NCBI GenBank assembly: GCA_002408345.1
Contig: DHRX01000170.1
Span: 520 to 7,230, forward strand
Reading direction: 5' to 3'
DNA: 6,711 nucleotides
From: Firmicutes bacterium UBA5301
Lineage (GTDB): Bacteria; Bacillota; UBA5301
A program made the translations under genes and the position numbers. Positions 1 through 6,103 of this stretch are shown here, piece after piece (the stretch's first letter is position 1; every line of letters starts with the position of its first letter). The notes beneath the pieces are model-generated. The model did no database searches. It was not told the DNA's origin and saw nothing but the letters and a program-made list of their open reading frames with translations.

Positions 1-137
1 CCAACCATTAACCCCAATACTACTAGGGTTAGCAATAGTACATTTAGGGAAAAACTGCTAACATTAAACCGGCTCTGTAAGTGCTTTGGTTTATAAATAA
101 AAGCCTGGAGCACCCGTAAAGGTTTTTTGATCTCCAT
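1..137 (-). CDS. Membrane-anchored protein, N-terminal fragment; probable SpoIIQ-type M23 peptidase (partial)
   Basis: Only the first 45 codons and two bases of the next are present; the gene runs off the left edge. It starts at ATG 137-135, preceded by a good SD (GGGGGTGA, 154-147) with a 9-base spacer. The peptide opens MEIKKPLRVLQAF and has a basic stretch (KPKHLQSR), then a hydrophobic run from about residue 29 onward (LNVLLLTLVVLGLMVG), so it looks like a cytoplasmic tail followed by a single membrane anchor or uncleaved signal. No catalytic domain is visible. The functional guess comes from position: in Bacillus subtilis spoIIQ follows spoIID directly, and SpoIIQ is a bitopic forespore membrane protein with an extracellular LytM/M23 domain that pairs with SpoIIIAH during engulfment. 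Clostridial relatives often keep an M23 protein here. The gene and its start are well supported; the SpoIIQ identity is inference. Confidence 0.6.
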   Translation of the reverse strand, partial: MEIKKPLRVLQAFIYKPKHLQSRFNVSSFSLNVLLLTLVVLGLMV

Positions 138-189
138 AATCACACATCACCCCCGGGTTAGTTTTTCCAGGCTCGTCCCAATTATGTAT

Positions 190-207
190 AGATTTTGCTC
201 AAAATCT
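190..207. repeat. Perfect inverted repeat across the spoIID stop codon
   Basis: The minus strand reads AGATTTTG-AG-CAAAATCT, two perfect 8-base arms separated by two bases (7-bp stem with a GAGC loop as RNA). The spoIID TGA stop (201-199) lies in its centre. No T-run follows on the transcribed strand, so it does not fit an intrinsic terminator. It could be a weak mRNA 3'-end structure, a protein site upstream of the next gene, or chance. Confidence 0.4.
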
Positions 208-1224
208 AAGGTCTGCAAATAATTCTAGGTTAATACCGGTATAAAAATGGGTCAATATTTCCTGATATCCTTTCCCCTGCTGAGCCAAAGCGTTAGCCCC
301 ATATTGACACATCCCTACACCATGGCCATTACCTATAGTACTAAAAGTCACCTGGTTTCCCTCCACACGCCAAGTAAAATTAGTGGATTTAAGCCCAAGC
401 AAACTACGAAAATCGATTCCACGAATTATTTGCCCATCTAAAGCTAGAGAGACAACCCTCCCTGTCCGTGACCTTTCTAGAACAGTTAATCCCATATTTT
501 GTTGACTTGTACTAACCGAAATAACCTCACCGGGGACCAGTTGCCCGGCGTGGGCCAGGCTAGTCGGGTTAAGCTGTACCCCTAATAAACCGGAAAGTTC
601 AGATAAACCGATTGATTTTTGGTCTAAACCCCGCTGCGAACCGGGTAAATCTGTTTTTACTGAACGCAAATAAGGAATATAATTACCCCAGACTTTCTCA
701 GAATCCTCAGTAATCCCACCCGAATTAGCATGGTAGATAGCATCAATGGGCTTACCATTATAGGTGGCTACAATACCTTTAGTCTCTTCTACCGCTCTAT
801 CTATTTTGGCGAGAATACGTAAGTTACTAAAAAAACCGTATTTTGATTTAAGATCAGCAAAAGAAATCCAAGCCTGGCCATGTCGAAAGTCTGTACAAAT
901 ATCGGCACCAGGGTGTTCAGTACAACCAGGGCCACCATAAGCACGGATTTTCCGAACAGCATAAGTCCGAGCAGCTACCGCCTGGGCTTTAAGAGCTTCC
1001 AACTCAAAATAGGCCGGCATTTCAGCCGCCACAACCCCCTTGATATATTCCTCCAAGTCCATTTCTGTTAGCCCTACTCCCTCTACATAAACGAGAATAG
1101 GCTGAATAGCCTGGGGGGCCTCGTGGGGACGACCCCATATGCTCCAGCCTAAAGTAAGTAGAATCGGCCCCACTAATACACAAATTAGTACCGCTAAAAG
1201 GATCCTAAACAAATTAAAGCGCAT
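199..1224 (-). CDS. spoIID: Stage II sporulation protein D, SpoIID (peptidoglycan lytic transglycosylase)
   Basis: SpoIID is a mother-cell membrane protein that cleaves glycan strands after SpoIIP has removed their stem peptides, working with SpoIIM and SpoIIP to drive septal thinning and engulfment. The 341-residue product (B. subtilis SpoIID is about 343) has an N-terminal anchor at about residues 5-30 and then the SpoIID domain. Visible hallmarks are LEEYIKGVVAAEMPA with the probable catalytic Glu68, ALKAQAVAARTYA (78-90), a Cys/His group (Cys101, Cys110, His115) like the metal-binding residues described in clostridial SpoIID, and the C-terminal HGVGMCQYGA block (301-310). An ATG lies two codons further up (1230), but the SD AAAGGGG (1240-1234) is only 3 bases from it and 9 from ATG 1224, so I chose 1224. 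It follows murA by 65 bases, which hold a candidate sigma-E promoter and an SD-pairing structure. No missing key residue or frameshift is seen. Confidence 0.93.
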   Translation of the reverse strand: MRFNLFRILLAVLICVLVGPILLTLGWSIWGRPHEAPQAIQPILVYVEGVGLTEMDLEEYIKGVVAAEMPAYFELEALKAQAVAARTYAVRKIRAYGGPGCTEHPGADICTDFRHGQAWISFADLKSKYGFFSNLRILAKIDRAVEETKGIVATYNGKPIDAIYHANSGGITEDSEKVWGNYIPYLRSVKTDLPGSQRGLDQKSIGLSELSGLLGVQLNPTSLAHAGQLVPGEVISVSTSQQNMGLTVLERSRTGRVVSLALDGQIIRGIDFRSLLGLKSTNFTWRVEGNQVTFSTIGNGHGVGMCQYGANALAQQGKGYQEILTHFYTGINLELFADLRF

Positions 1225-1231
1225 ACACATT

Positions 1232-1281
1232 TTCCCCTTTGCGCTGACAATACGTCAGATATATATGCGCTACTAGGGGAA
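1232..1281 (-). promoter_or_regulatory. Candidate SD-sequestering hairpin in the spoIID leader
   Basis: Read on the minus strand, TTCCCCT (1281-1275) is exactly complementary to AGGGGAA (1238-1232), which contains the GGGG core of the spoIID SD. Inside that stem GCG (1270-1268) can pair with CGC (1243-1241), and CTGAC (1258-1254) with GTCAG (1248-1244) around a 5-base GTATT loop. Together they make one long interrupted hairpin that would bury the SD in any transcript coming through from murA. No T-run follows, so it is not a normal terminator. The complementarity is seen directly; the regulatory role is inferred. Confidence 0.45.
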
Positions 1282-1287
1282 TTATGC
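1260..1287 (-). promoter_or_regulatory. Candidate sigma-E promoter for spoIID
   Basis: The minus strand has GCATAAT (1287-1281), matching six of seven positions of the sigma-E -35 consensus KMATATT, then 13 bases, then CATATATA (1267-1260), which matches CATACAMT in its CATA half but only five of eight positions overall. The spacer is about one base shorter than usual. It starts just after the murA stop and would give a transcription start near 1253, some 30 bases before the spoIID ATG. Transcription of spoIID by sigma-E is established in B. subtilis. The weak 3' half of the -10 keeps confidence modest. Confidence 0.35.
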
Positions 1288-1289
1288 GG

Positions 1290-2564
1290 TTACTCGTCGT
1301 CTTCTTCCACCGGTCTCCTTATAACTTGAGCACCTATAGAGCTAAGGTTAGAGGCTAAACCAGAGTACCCTCGATCTAGATGATGTAAACCGCTAATCTG
1401 GGTCTTCCCGACAGCCGCTAGTCCTGCTACAACTAAAGCTGCACCACCCCTTAAATCTGGTGCGGTCACCCTAGCCCCTGTCAATTCAGAAACTCCACAA
1501 ACTAAGGCCACGTTACCCTGAACTTTAATATCCGCACCCATACGAAGTAGTTCGTTAACATAGCGGAACCGATTTTCAAAAACGGTTTCCCTAATTATCG
1601 CTACCCCCCGGGCCCGACTATTTAATGCCGCAAATATCGGTTGTAAATCCGTAGGGAAACCAGGGTAAGGTAGGGTCATTAGGTCTACACTTTCTAACGG
1701 TTTGTCCCGTATTATCTGGAGCGTTGACCCTTCCGAATAAACTTCAGCTCCAGCCTCCTGTAATTTGCTAATTACTGGAGTCAAGTGCTCGGCTCGAACA
1801 TTACGAAGAGTAACATCGCCCCCAGCTGTAGCTACAGCCGCCAGATAAGTACCGGCTTCAATACGATCAGGGATAATTGTATAGTACTGGTTACCGCCTA
1901 TAGCGTCGACCCCGATAATTTCAATCTGGGCGGTCCCAGCCCCCTTAATTTTTGCCCCTAAAGAATTTAGAAAACCGGCTAAATCCACTATTTCCGGTTC
2001 TCGGGCACAGTTACTTAACACTGTTCTGCCCGGGGTTAAACAGGCTGCCATAATTAAATTTTCTGTGGCCCCAACACTTGGGTAATCAAAGTAAAAAGAG
2101 GCTCCCCGTAGTTGAGTTGCTTTTGCCTCAATATAACCAAAGCCCATGCTAACTCGGGCTCCTAAAGCCTTAAATCCCTTAAGATGCAGGTCGATGGGGC
2201 GGATGCCGATAGCACAACCTCCTGGTAAAGAAACCCGACTCCTTCCATTACGAGCCAATAACGGCCCTAAAACTAAAAAGGAGGCCCGCATTTTACGTAC
2301 TAAATCGTAAGGCGCCTCCCAACCTAAATACTCTCCCATTTCAATTTTCAGATGGCCTAGACCAAGCCAAGTTAGCTGAGCCCCAAGATATTTTAATAGC
2401 GCTAACATGATGCGAATATCTTCTAGATCCGGAACTTCGGCCAAAATGACAGGCTCTCGAGTAAGTAGGCAAGCTGCCAGAATAGGTAAAGCTGCATTCT
2501 TGGCACCATTAATTTTAATCGTACCGGATAAGGGGTTACCTCCAACAATAACTAGCTCTTCCAT
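1290..2564 (-). CDS. murA: UDP-N-acetylglucosamine 1-carboxyvinyltransferase, MurA
   Basis: MurA transfers the enolpyruvyl group of phosphoenolpyruvate to UDP-GlcNAc, the first committed cytoplasmic step of peptidoglycan synthesis. The 424-residue product is of normal family length and aligns end to end. Visible signatures are the substrate-binding Lys22-Asn23 in INGAKNA, the loop LPGGCAIGIRP with catalytic Cys117 (the fosfomycin-alkylated residue, equivalent to E. coli Cys115), the PGFPTDLQ block with Asp306, and DRGY with Arg398. With Cys rather than Asp at 117, the enzyme should be of the fosfomycin-sensitive type. A TTG two codons up (2570) is possible, but the SD-like GATGGTGG (2578-2571) sits 6 bases before ATG 2564 and touches the TTG, and most MurA proteins begin with a similar short lead, so I chose 2564. 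It follows ywmB by 12 bases, and its SD overlaps the ywmB stop, suggesting co-translation. The C-terminus is acidic (EEDDE). The ywmB-murA-spoIID order matches B. subtilis murAA. Confidence 0.97.
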   Translation of the reverse strand: MEELVIVGGNPLSGTIKINGAKNAALPILAACLLTREPVILAEVPDLEDIRIMLALLKYLGAQLTWLGLGHLKIEMGEYLGWEAPYDLVRKMRASFLVLGPLLARNGRSRVSLPGGCAIGIRPIDLHLKGFKALGARVSMGFGYIEAKATQLRGASFYFDYPSVGATENLIMAACLTPGRTVLSNCAREPEIVDLAGFLNSLGAKIKGAGTAQIEIIGVDAIGGNQYYTIIPDRIEAGTYLAAVATAGGDVTLRNVRAEHLTPVISKLQEAGAEVYSEGSTLQIIRDKPLESVDLMTLPYPGFPTDLQPIFAALNSRARGVAIIRETVFENRFRYVNELLRMGADIKVQGNVALVCGVSELTGARVTAPDLRGGAALVVAGLAAVGKTQISGLHHLDRGYSGLASNLSSIGAQVIRRPVEEDDE

Positions 2565-2576
2565 GCCCAACCACCA

Positions 2577-3314
2577 TCAATAGTCTGGGGCGATAATCGG
2601 TACCCCTAAGTAGATATAAGTCTGGTTTTCAAACTCATTAAACCGGAAAGCTAAGTGTAAATTAACTTCCTTATTCCCAATATCTAACCGATCTGGAAGA
2701 GCAGGGCAATAGAAAGAGACCGTCTGGAGATTGCCTTCACTGTATGTTTCAATAAGATCAGCTCGAGCCGCTTGTTTCACCTTATCTACTATTTCTCGGC
2801 GCACTGGCCCCTCTACTTTTCCTGAACGAGAGCCGCTTAGAGTCGTAAAAAACTGGAGGTTACTTTCTAAACCTAATTGGAGGAATTCTGAACTAACCCG
2901 TTGCCGATAAGGTACTAGCTCTGGCCAAGCCCCTTTGCGTACCGCTTGTAACCCTAAAAAGGTTTCCGGCTGGTTTGAAAAAACTAAATTTTGAAGACGT
3001 TGAACAGTCACCCAACCTTCAGCCTCAAAAAAATCGACTAACACAAAGGCCTGCACAAAATTTTCTTGGAAGCTACTAGTCTGAATAGAACCTTTCACCT
3101 GATAACCAAATTGGGTCAGTAGTTCAGCTAAAAGCTCTTCTACCGGAATCTGGTCAAATTGTTGGTCTAATAAAAGCCAAGCCTGAAACTCGGTTTCTTG
3201 TAACTCGGCTCCAGTTAGACTATAGAGCTTAAATAAATCGGGTTCAGGATCAGCCTGGACCAAACTAACTGCAACAAAAAAAAGCAAAACTACCAACGAT
3301 AAAATTCGACGCAC
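2577..3314 (-). CDS. ywmB: YwmB-like secreted protein (TATA-box-binding-like fold)
   Basis: This 245-residue product has a clear signal peptide: MRR, then a hydrophobic core of about 15 residues (ILSLVVLLFFVAVSL), with a likely cleavage near VQADP at residues 20-22. The mature protein carries no catalytic motif I can recognise. The family call rests on two things: the position immediately upstream of murA-spoIID, where B. subtilis has ywmB, and the C-terminal segment VNLHLAFRFNEFENQTYIYLGVPII, which resembles the conserved YwmB ending. YwmB proteins have a TATA-box-binding-protein-like fold but their function is unknown, so I assign none. The start is GTG 3314, with SD AGGGGGT (3327-3321) six bases upstream. 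It is separated from wecB by 68 bases with no convincing promoter or terminator, and lies 12 bases before murA. A secreted envelope-associated role next to murA is only a guess. Confidence 0.8.
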   Translation of the reverse strand: MRRILSLVVLLFFVAVSLVQADPEPDLFKLYSLTGAELQETEFQAWLLLDQQFDQIPVEELLAELLTQFGYQVKGSIQTSSFQENFVQAFVLVDFFEAEGWVTVQRLQNLVFSNQPETFLGLQAVRKGAWPELVPYRQRVSSEFLQLGLESNLQFFTTLSGSRSGKVEGPVRREIVDKVKQAARADLIETYSEGNLQTVSFYCPALPDRLDIGNKEVNLHLAFRFNEFENQTYIYLGVPIIAPDY

Positions 3315-3382
3315 GGTTTTACCCCCTAGCCAATTCTATCTGTAGCTTTGCCAGTATTTGGTCTATTTATTCTTGTTTTTCC

Positions 3383-4546
3383 TTATTTGCCAAAAGGATC
3401 TGGTTTATTTGGCGTCAGGCCATAATACCAAGAAAGGTACTCACCAATACGCCAGGCAGCTTGTCCATCCCCGTAAGGGTTATAAGCGGTAGCCATCTGT
3501 TGATAACTGGTTTCATTAGTCAAGAGTAGTTGGGTTTGAACAACTAATTGTGCAGTATCAGTACCGACTAAAGACGCAGTTCCCGCTGCAACCCCCTCAG
3601 GGCGTTCAGTAACCTGACGTAGAACTAGGATCGGTTTACCTAAAGTTGGCGCCTCCTCCTGAATTCCTCCTGAATCGGTCCAAATCAAGTCGACTTGGCT
3701 AATAAGATTGGCCAAATCAGGGTATTCTAAGGGATCAATAAGAGCAACCCCAGCTACCCCATTTAACTCCTGATATACTAAGTTGCGCACCGTAGGGTTT
3801 AAGTGTACCGGCCAAACAAACTGCACCGGTAAACCGCTAGCCAAAAGCTCTTTTATCGCCTGACAAACTTGGCGTAGAGGCTCACCCCAATTTTCCCGAC
3901 GATGAGCGGTAACTAATATTAATCGCTGCCCCCTAGTTAACCCAGCTACCGTCTTGGCTAAAACCGGGTTCTTGAATTGGTAATCCGGCTTCAACATAGT
4001 TAATAGCGCATCAGTAACCGTATTACCGGTAACGAAAATCGCCGATTCTACTACCTTTTCCTGGAGCAAATAGTTCTGAGCGGTCGTCGTCGGAGCAAAG
4101 TTAAAATCGGCGACTACCGATAGCAACCTGCGATTAACCTCTTCAGGGAAAGGTTGCCATTTGTCAAAAGAACGGAGCCCCGCTTCTATGTGGCCTACAG
4201 TAATCCTCCGGTTAAAAGCTACTAATCCGGCAATAAAAGCGGTACTGGTATCCCCTTGAGTCAGCACTAGATCCGGTTGGATCTCCTGATAAACTTGGTC
4301 TAACCCCGGGAGTGCTCGAGCCAATATTCCGTTGAGACTTTGCCGTTCCGTCATAATTTCTAAATCATAATCTGGTTTTAGTTCAAAGGCGTCCAAAACC
4401 TGGGCTAACATCTCCCGATGCTGACCGGTAGATAATAAAAAGACCTCAAAGCCAGACCTGGCTCTAAGGTCCCGAACTACCGGAGCCATTTTAATCGCCT
4501 CCGGTCGCGTCCCTACAATACAGACTACCCGAACATTATCTGCCAT
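3383..4546 (-). CDS. wecB: UDP-N-acetylglucosamine 2-epimerase (non-hydrolysing), WecB/MnaA
   Basis: The enzyme interconverts UDP-GlcNAc and UDP-ManNAc in the cytoplasm, supplying ManNAc for wall teichoic acid linkage units or other envelope glycopolymers. The 387-residue product has family length. Motifs in order: GTRPEAIKMAPVV (12-24), QGDT with Asp99, HIEAGLRS with Glu121, FPEEVNRR with Glu135/136, VTGNTVTDAL (172-181), AHRREN with His215, and TDSGGIQEEAPTLGKP (290-305). Asp99, Glu121, Glu135 and His215 correspond to the catalytic residues reported for E. coli WecB. The open frame reaches a GTG at 4600, but that adds 18 residues with no family counterpart inside wecA. ATG 4546 gives the usual short lead to GTRPEAIK and has a GGAAGGA SD (4564-4558), although the 11-base spacer is long. 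It overlaps the end of wecA by 11 bases, so translation is probably coupled. No damage is seen. Confidence 0.94.
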   Translation of the reverse strand: MADNVRVVCIVGTRPEAIKMAPVVRDLRARSGFEVFLLSTGQHREMLAQVLDAFELKPDYDLEIMTERQSLNGILARALPGLDQVYQEIQPDLVLTQGDTSTAFIAGLVAFNRRITVGHIEAGLRSFDKWQPFPEEVNRRLLSVVADFNFAPTTTAQNYLLQEKVVESAIFVTGNTVTDALLTMLKPDYQFKNPVLAKTVAGLTRGQRLILVTAHRRENWGEPLRQVCQAIKELLASGLPVQFVWPVHLNPTVRNLVYQELNGVAGVALIDPLEYPDLANLISQVDLIWTDSGGIQEEAPTLGKPILVLRQVTERPEGVAAGTASLVGTDTAQLVVQTQLLLTNETSYQQMATAYNPYGDGQAAWRIGEYLSWYYGLTPNKPDPFGK

Positions 4547-5579
4547 TAAACCGTCTTTCCTTCCATGTATGTTCTCTGGATTCGCCAGCCAAAGCTTCAC
4601 TGAGAAGGTACATGACTACTCCCAGGCTCACCACCGCTAAAAAACTACTCATAACCTCTTTTTGGGCTAAAATCACCCCGGTTATACCTAAAGCCAAGCT
4701 GCAAAGGTAGACCACCAATACCGCTGACTTCTGACTTAAACCTAAATCTAAGAGGCGGTGGTGAATATGGCCACGGTCCGCCTTGTAAATCGGCCGACCT
4801 TCCCTATGTCGCCGAATAATTGCAAACAGAGTATCAAAAACCGGTACCCCTAAAACTAAGATCGGAATTGTTAACCCAATAGTAGCAGCGCCTTTGAGAG
4901 CACCTTCAACCGATAAAGCTGCTAGAATGAAGCCTAAAAATAGACTGCCGGTATCACCCATAAAGATCTTTGCCGGGTGAAAATTGTAAGGTAAAAAACC
5001 GAGAGCACTACCGGCCAGTATAGCACTAAGCATCGCCATAACAACCTGACCTTTATCGGCAGCCACTACAAACAAAGCTCCGGCGGCAATAACTGCTACT
5101 CCAGCAGCTAACCCATCTAAACCATCAATTAAGTTTAACATGTTCGTAATACTAACTACCCAGAGGACAGTTATAGGCACCGACCACCAACCTAAGTAAA
5201 TCATGCCCCCAAAGGGGTTAGTCAAAAACTCAATCTTCGTACCCATCGCTACTAAAATTAGGGCCGCTATTATTTGCCCACCAAACTTAACTTTAGCCGA
5301 AAGCGGACGAACGTCATCAACTAGGCCTACCCCAGTAATAAAGGTTCCCGCAACGACAACCGCACCTAACGCTTCAAAATCACTGGCAAAAAGCTTAGCT
5401 GTACTTAAGAAAGCGAGGAAAATTGCGAGTCCGCCCCACAAGGGTACCGGCTCAACATGAACTTTCCGCTCTCCAGGCTCGTCCACTACCTGCAAAGCTA
5501 ACGCCAACTTGCGAATCAATGGGGTTAGAATAGCAGACAGAGCTAGAGCTGCTAGGAATGTTACTAGATAGCGTTCCAC
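4536..5579 (-). CDS. tagO: Undecaprenyl-phosphate GlcNAc-1-phosphate transferase, WecA/TagO family
   Basis: This polytopic membrane enzyme of the MraY/WecA family transfers GlcNAc-1-phosphate from UDP-GlcNAc to undecaprenyl phosphate, starting wall teichoic acid or similar polymers. The 347-residue product is strongly hydrophobic with roughly ten membrane segments. Family motifs are DEPGERKVH (33-41), the Mg-binding Asp88-Asp89 in VGLVDDVRPLSAK, NMLNLIDGLDGLAAG (146-160), FMGDTGSLFLGF (206-217), and the cytoplasmic loop RGHIHHRL (269-276), whose HIHH-type motif separates WecA/TagO enzymes from MraY. The start is GTG 5579: the long SD AGGGGAGGTGA (5595-5585) has a normal 5-base gap to it. An upstream GTG at 5588 lies inside that SD and is unlikely to be used. 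Its partner wecB overlaps it by 11 bases. A sigma-A-type promoter lies about 50 bases upstream. TagO versus WecA naming depends on the polymer made, which cannot be read here. Confidence 0.92.
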   Translation of the reverse strand: MERYLVTFLAALALSAILTPLIRKLALALQVVDEPGERKVHVEPVPLWGGLAIFLAFLSTAKLFASDFEALGAVVVAGTFITGVGLVDDVRPLSAKVKFGGQIIAALILVAMGTKIEFLTNPFGGMIYLGWWSVPITVLWVVSITNMLNLIDGLDGLAAGVAVIAAGALFVVAADKGQVVMAMLSAILAGSALGFLPYNFHPAKIFMGDTGSLFLGFILAALSVEGALKGAATIGLTIPILVLGVPVFDTLFAIIRRHREGRPIYKADRGHIHHRLLDLGLSQKSAVLVVYLCSLALGITGVILAQKEVMSSFLAVVSLGVVMYLLSEALAGESREHTWKERRFNGR

Positions 5580-5584
5580 CGGAC

Positions 5585-5595
5585 TCACCTCCCCT
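5585..5595 (-). promoter_or_regulatory. Ribosome binding site of wecA/tagO
   Basis: AGGGGAGGTGA is nearly the full complement of the 16S rRNA 3' end. It ends 5 bases before GTG 5579 and overlaps the in-frame GTG 5588, which decides the start in favour of 5579. Confidence 0.8.
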
Positions 5596-5614
5596 AATTT
5601 TTACTATTCACAGC

Positions 5615-5639
5615 TTCTACCTGCAGTTTTATTGTAGAA
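5615..5639. repeat. Inverted repeat over the -10 and start region of the wecA promoter
   Basis: On the minus strand TTCTAC (5639-5634) and GTAGAA (5620-5615) are perfect 6-base inverted arms 13 bases apart, with CTGCAG (5626-5621) between them. The left arm overlaps the -10 TACAAT and the right arm lies just beyond the expected start near 5624. It could be an operator, but short arms like these also arise by chance. Confidence 0.3.
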
Positions 5640-5660
5640 CAGCGTGTTAGGGGTTGTCAA
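5631..5660 (-). promoter_or_regulatory. Sigma-A-type promoter for wecA/tagO operon
   Basis: A perfect -35 TTGACA (5660-5655), an 18-base spacer, and -10 TACAAT (5636-5631, five of six matches to TATAAT) lie on the minus strand. The -35 overlaps the last codons of comEB. The expected start is near 5624, giving a leader of about 45 bases that ends in the strong wecA SD. This would let wecA-wecB, and perhaps ywmB-murA, be expressed apart from upp-comEB. Confidence 0.7.
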
Positions 5661-6102
5661 ACTTAATAGTTTCCACCTGGGCCGCCGTCAAGAACTCTTG
5701 GGCCATTGGATCTGGATAATTACCTAAATAAACTACCCGCTGAATTCCTGCATTAATCAACATTTTAGCGCATAAACTACAGGGATGAACGGTAGTATAA
5801 CAGGTTCCTCCTCTAAGGGATACACCATGGTAGGCCGCCTGAATAATAGCGTTTTGTTCAGCGTGGATAGAGCGACAAAGTTCGTGCCTTTCTCCAGAAG
5901 GTATTCCTAGTTCCTCACGGAGACATCCTACCTCTAAACAGTGGGGCAAACCGGCCGGTGCCCCGTTATAACCGGTAGAAAGAATACGTCGATCTTTAAC
6001 GATTACCGCTCCAATTTGCCGCCGCAAACAGGTTGAACGTTTGGCAACCAATCCCGCAATTTCCATAAAATATTCATCCCAAGAAGGACGGGAAATATGC
6101 AT
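5647..6102 (-). CDS. comEB: Deoxycytidylate (dCMP) deaminase, ComEB family
   Basis: The enzyme deaminates dCMP to dUMP, feeding thymidylate synthesis. It belongs to the zinc-dependent cytidine/deoxycytidylate deaminase family. B. subtilis ComEB lies in the comE competence operon, but this enzyme activity does not imply competence. The 151-residue product shows RPSWDEYFMEIA at the N-terminus, GYNGAPAGLPHC (44-55), the HAEQN motif with zinc ligand His80 and proton-shuttling Glu82, and PCSLC with zinc ligands Cys108 and Cys111. All catalytic residues are present. An in-frame ATG at 6135 would add 11 residues unlike the family and has no spaced SD. ATG 6102 gives the typical MxxxRPSWDEYF start and lies 1 base after the upp stop (TGA-T-ATG). 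No strong SD precedes it, so translation probably depends on ribosomes finishing upp. The pairing with upp makes a small pyrimidine-salvage unit. Confidence 0.93.
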   Translation of the reverse strand: MHISRPSWDEYFMEIAGLVAKRSTCLRRQIGAVIVKDRRILSTGYNGAPAGLPHCLEVGCLREELGIPSGERHELCRSIHAEQNAIIQAAYHGVSLRGGTCYTTVHPCSLCAKMLINAGIQRVVYLGNYPDPMAQEFLTAAQVETIKFDNP

Positions 6103-6103
6103 A

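Noticed and set aside
159..187. Possible sigma-F promoter for the spoIIQ-like gene: ACATA (187-183), 14 bases, GGAAAAACTA (168-159)
   Set aside because: The -10 fits GGNNANANTR, but the -35 is off by one base, the spacing is short, and the start would fall near 152, inside the SD (154-147). It is too weak to list as a feature.
247..441. Plus-strand open frame of 64 codons
   Set aside because: It lies wholly antisense to spoIID, has no SD, and its sequence is a shadow of conserved SpoIID codons.
880..1071. Plus-strand open frame of 63 codons
   Set aside because: It is antisense to the conserved N-terminal half of the SpoIID domain, with no SD or recognisable protein features.
1232..1281. Intrinsic terminator between murA and spoIID
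   Set aside because: The inverted repeats are there, but no T-run follows on the transcribed strand and the 3' arm is the spoIID SD, so an SD-masking role fits better.
3315..3382. Promoter or terminator between wecB and ywmB
   Set aside because: The gap is A-rich on the transcribed strand, but I found no -35/-10 pair at proper spacing and no stem with a T-run; ywmB-murA may be read from the wecA promoter.
5203..5460. Plus-strand open frame of 85 codons
   Set aside because: It is antisense to wecA/tagO over conserved motifs. Its composition is that of a reverse-strand shadow, and no SD precedes it.
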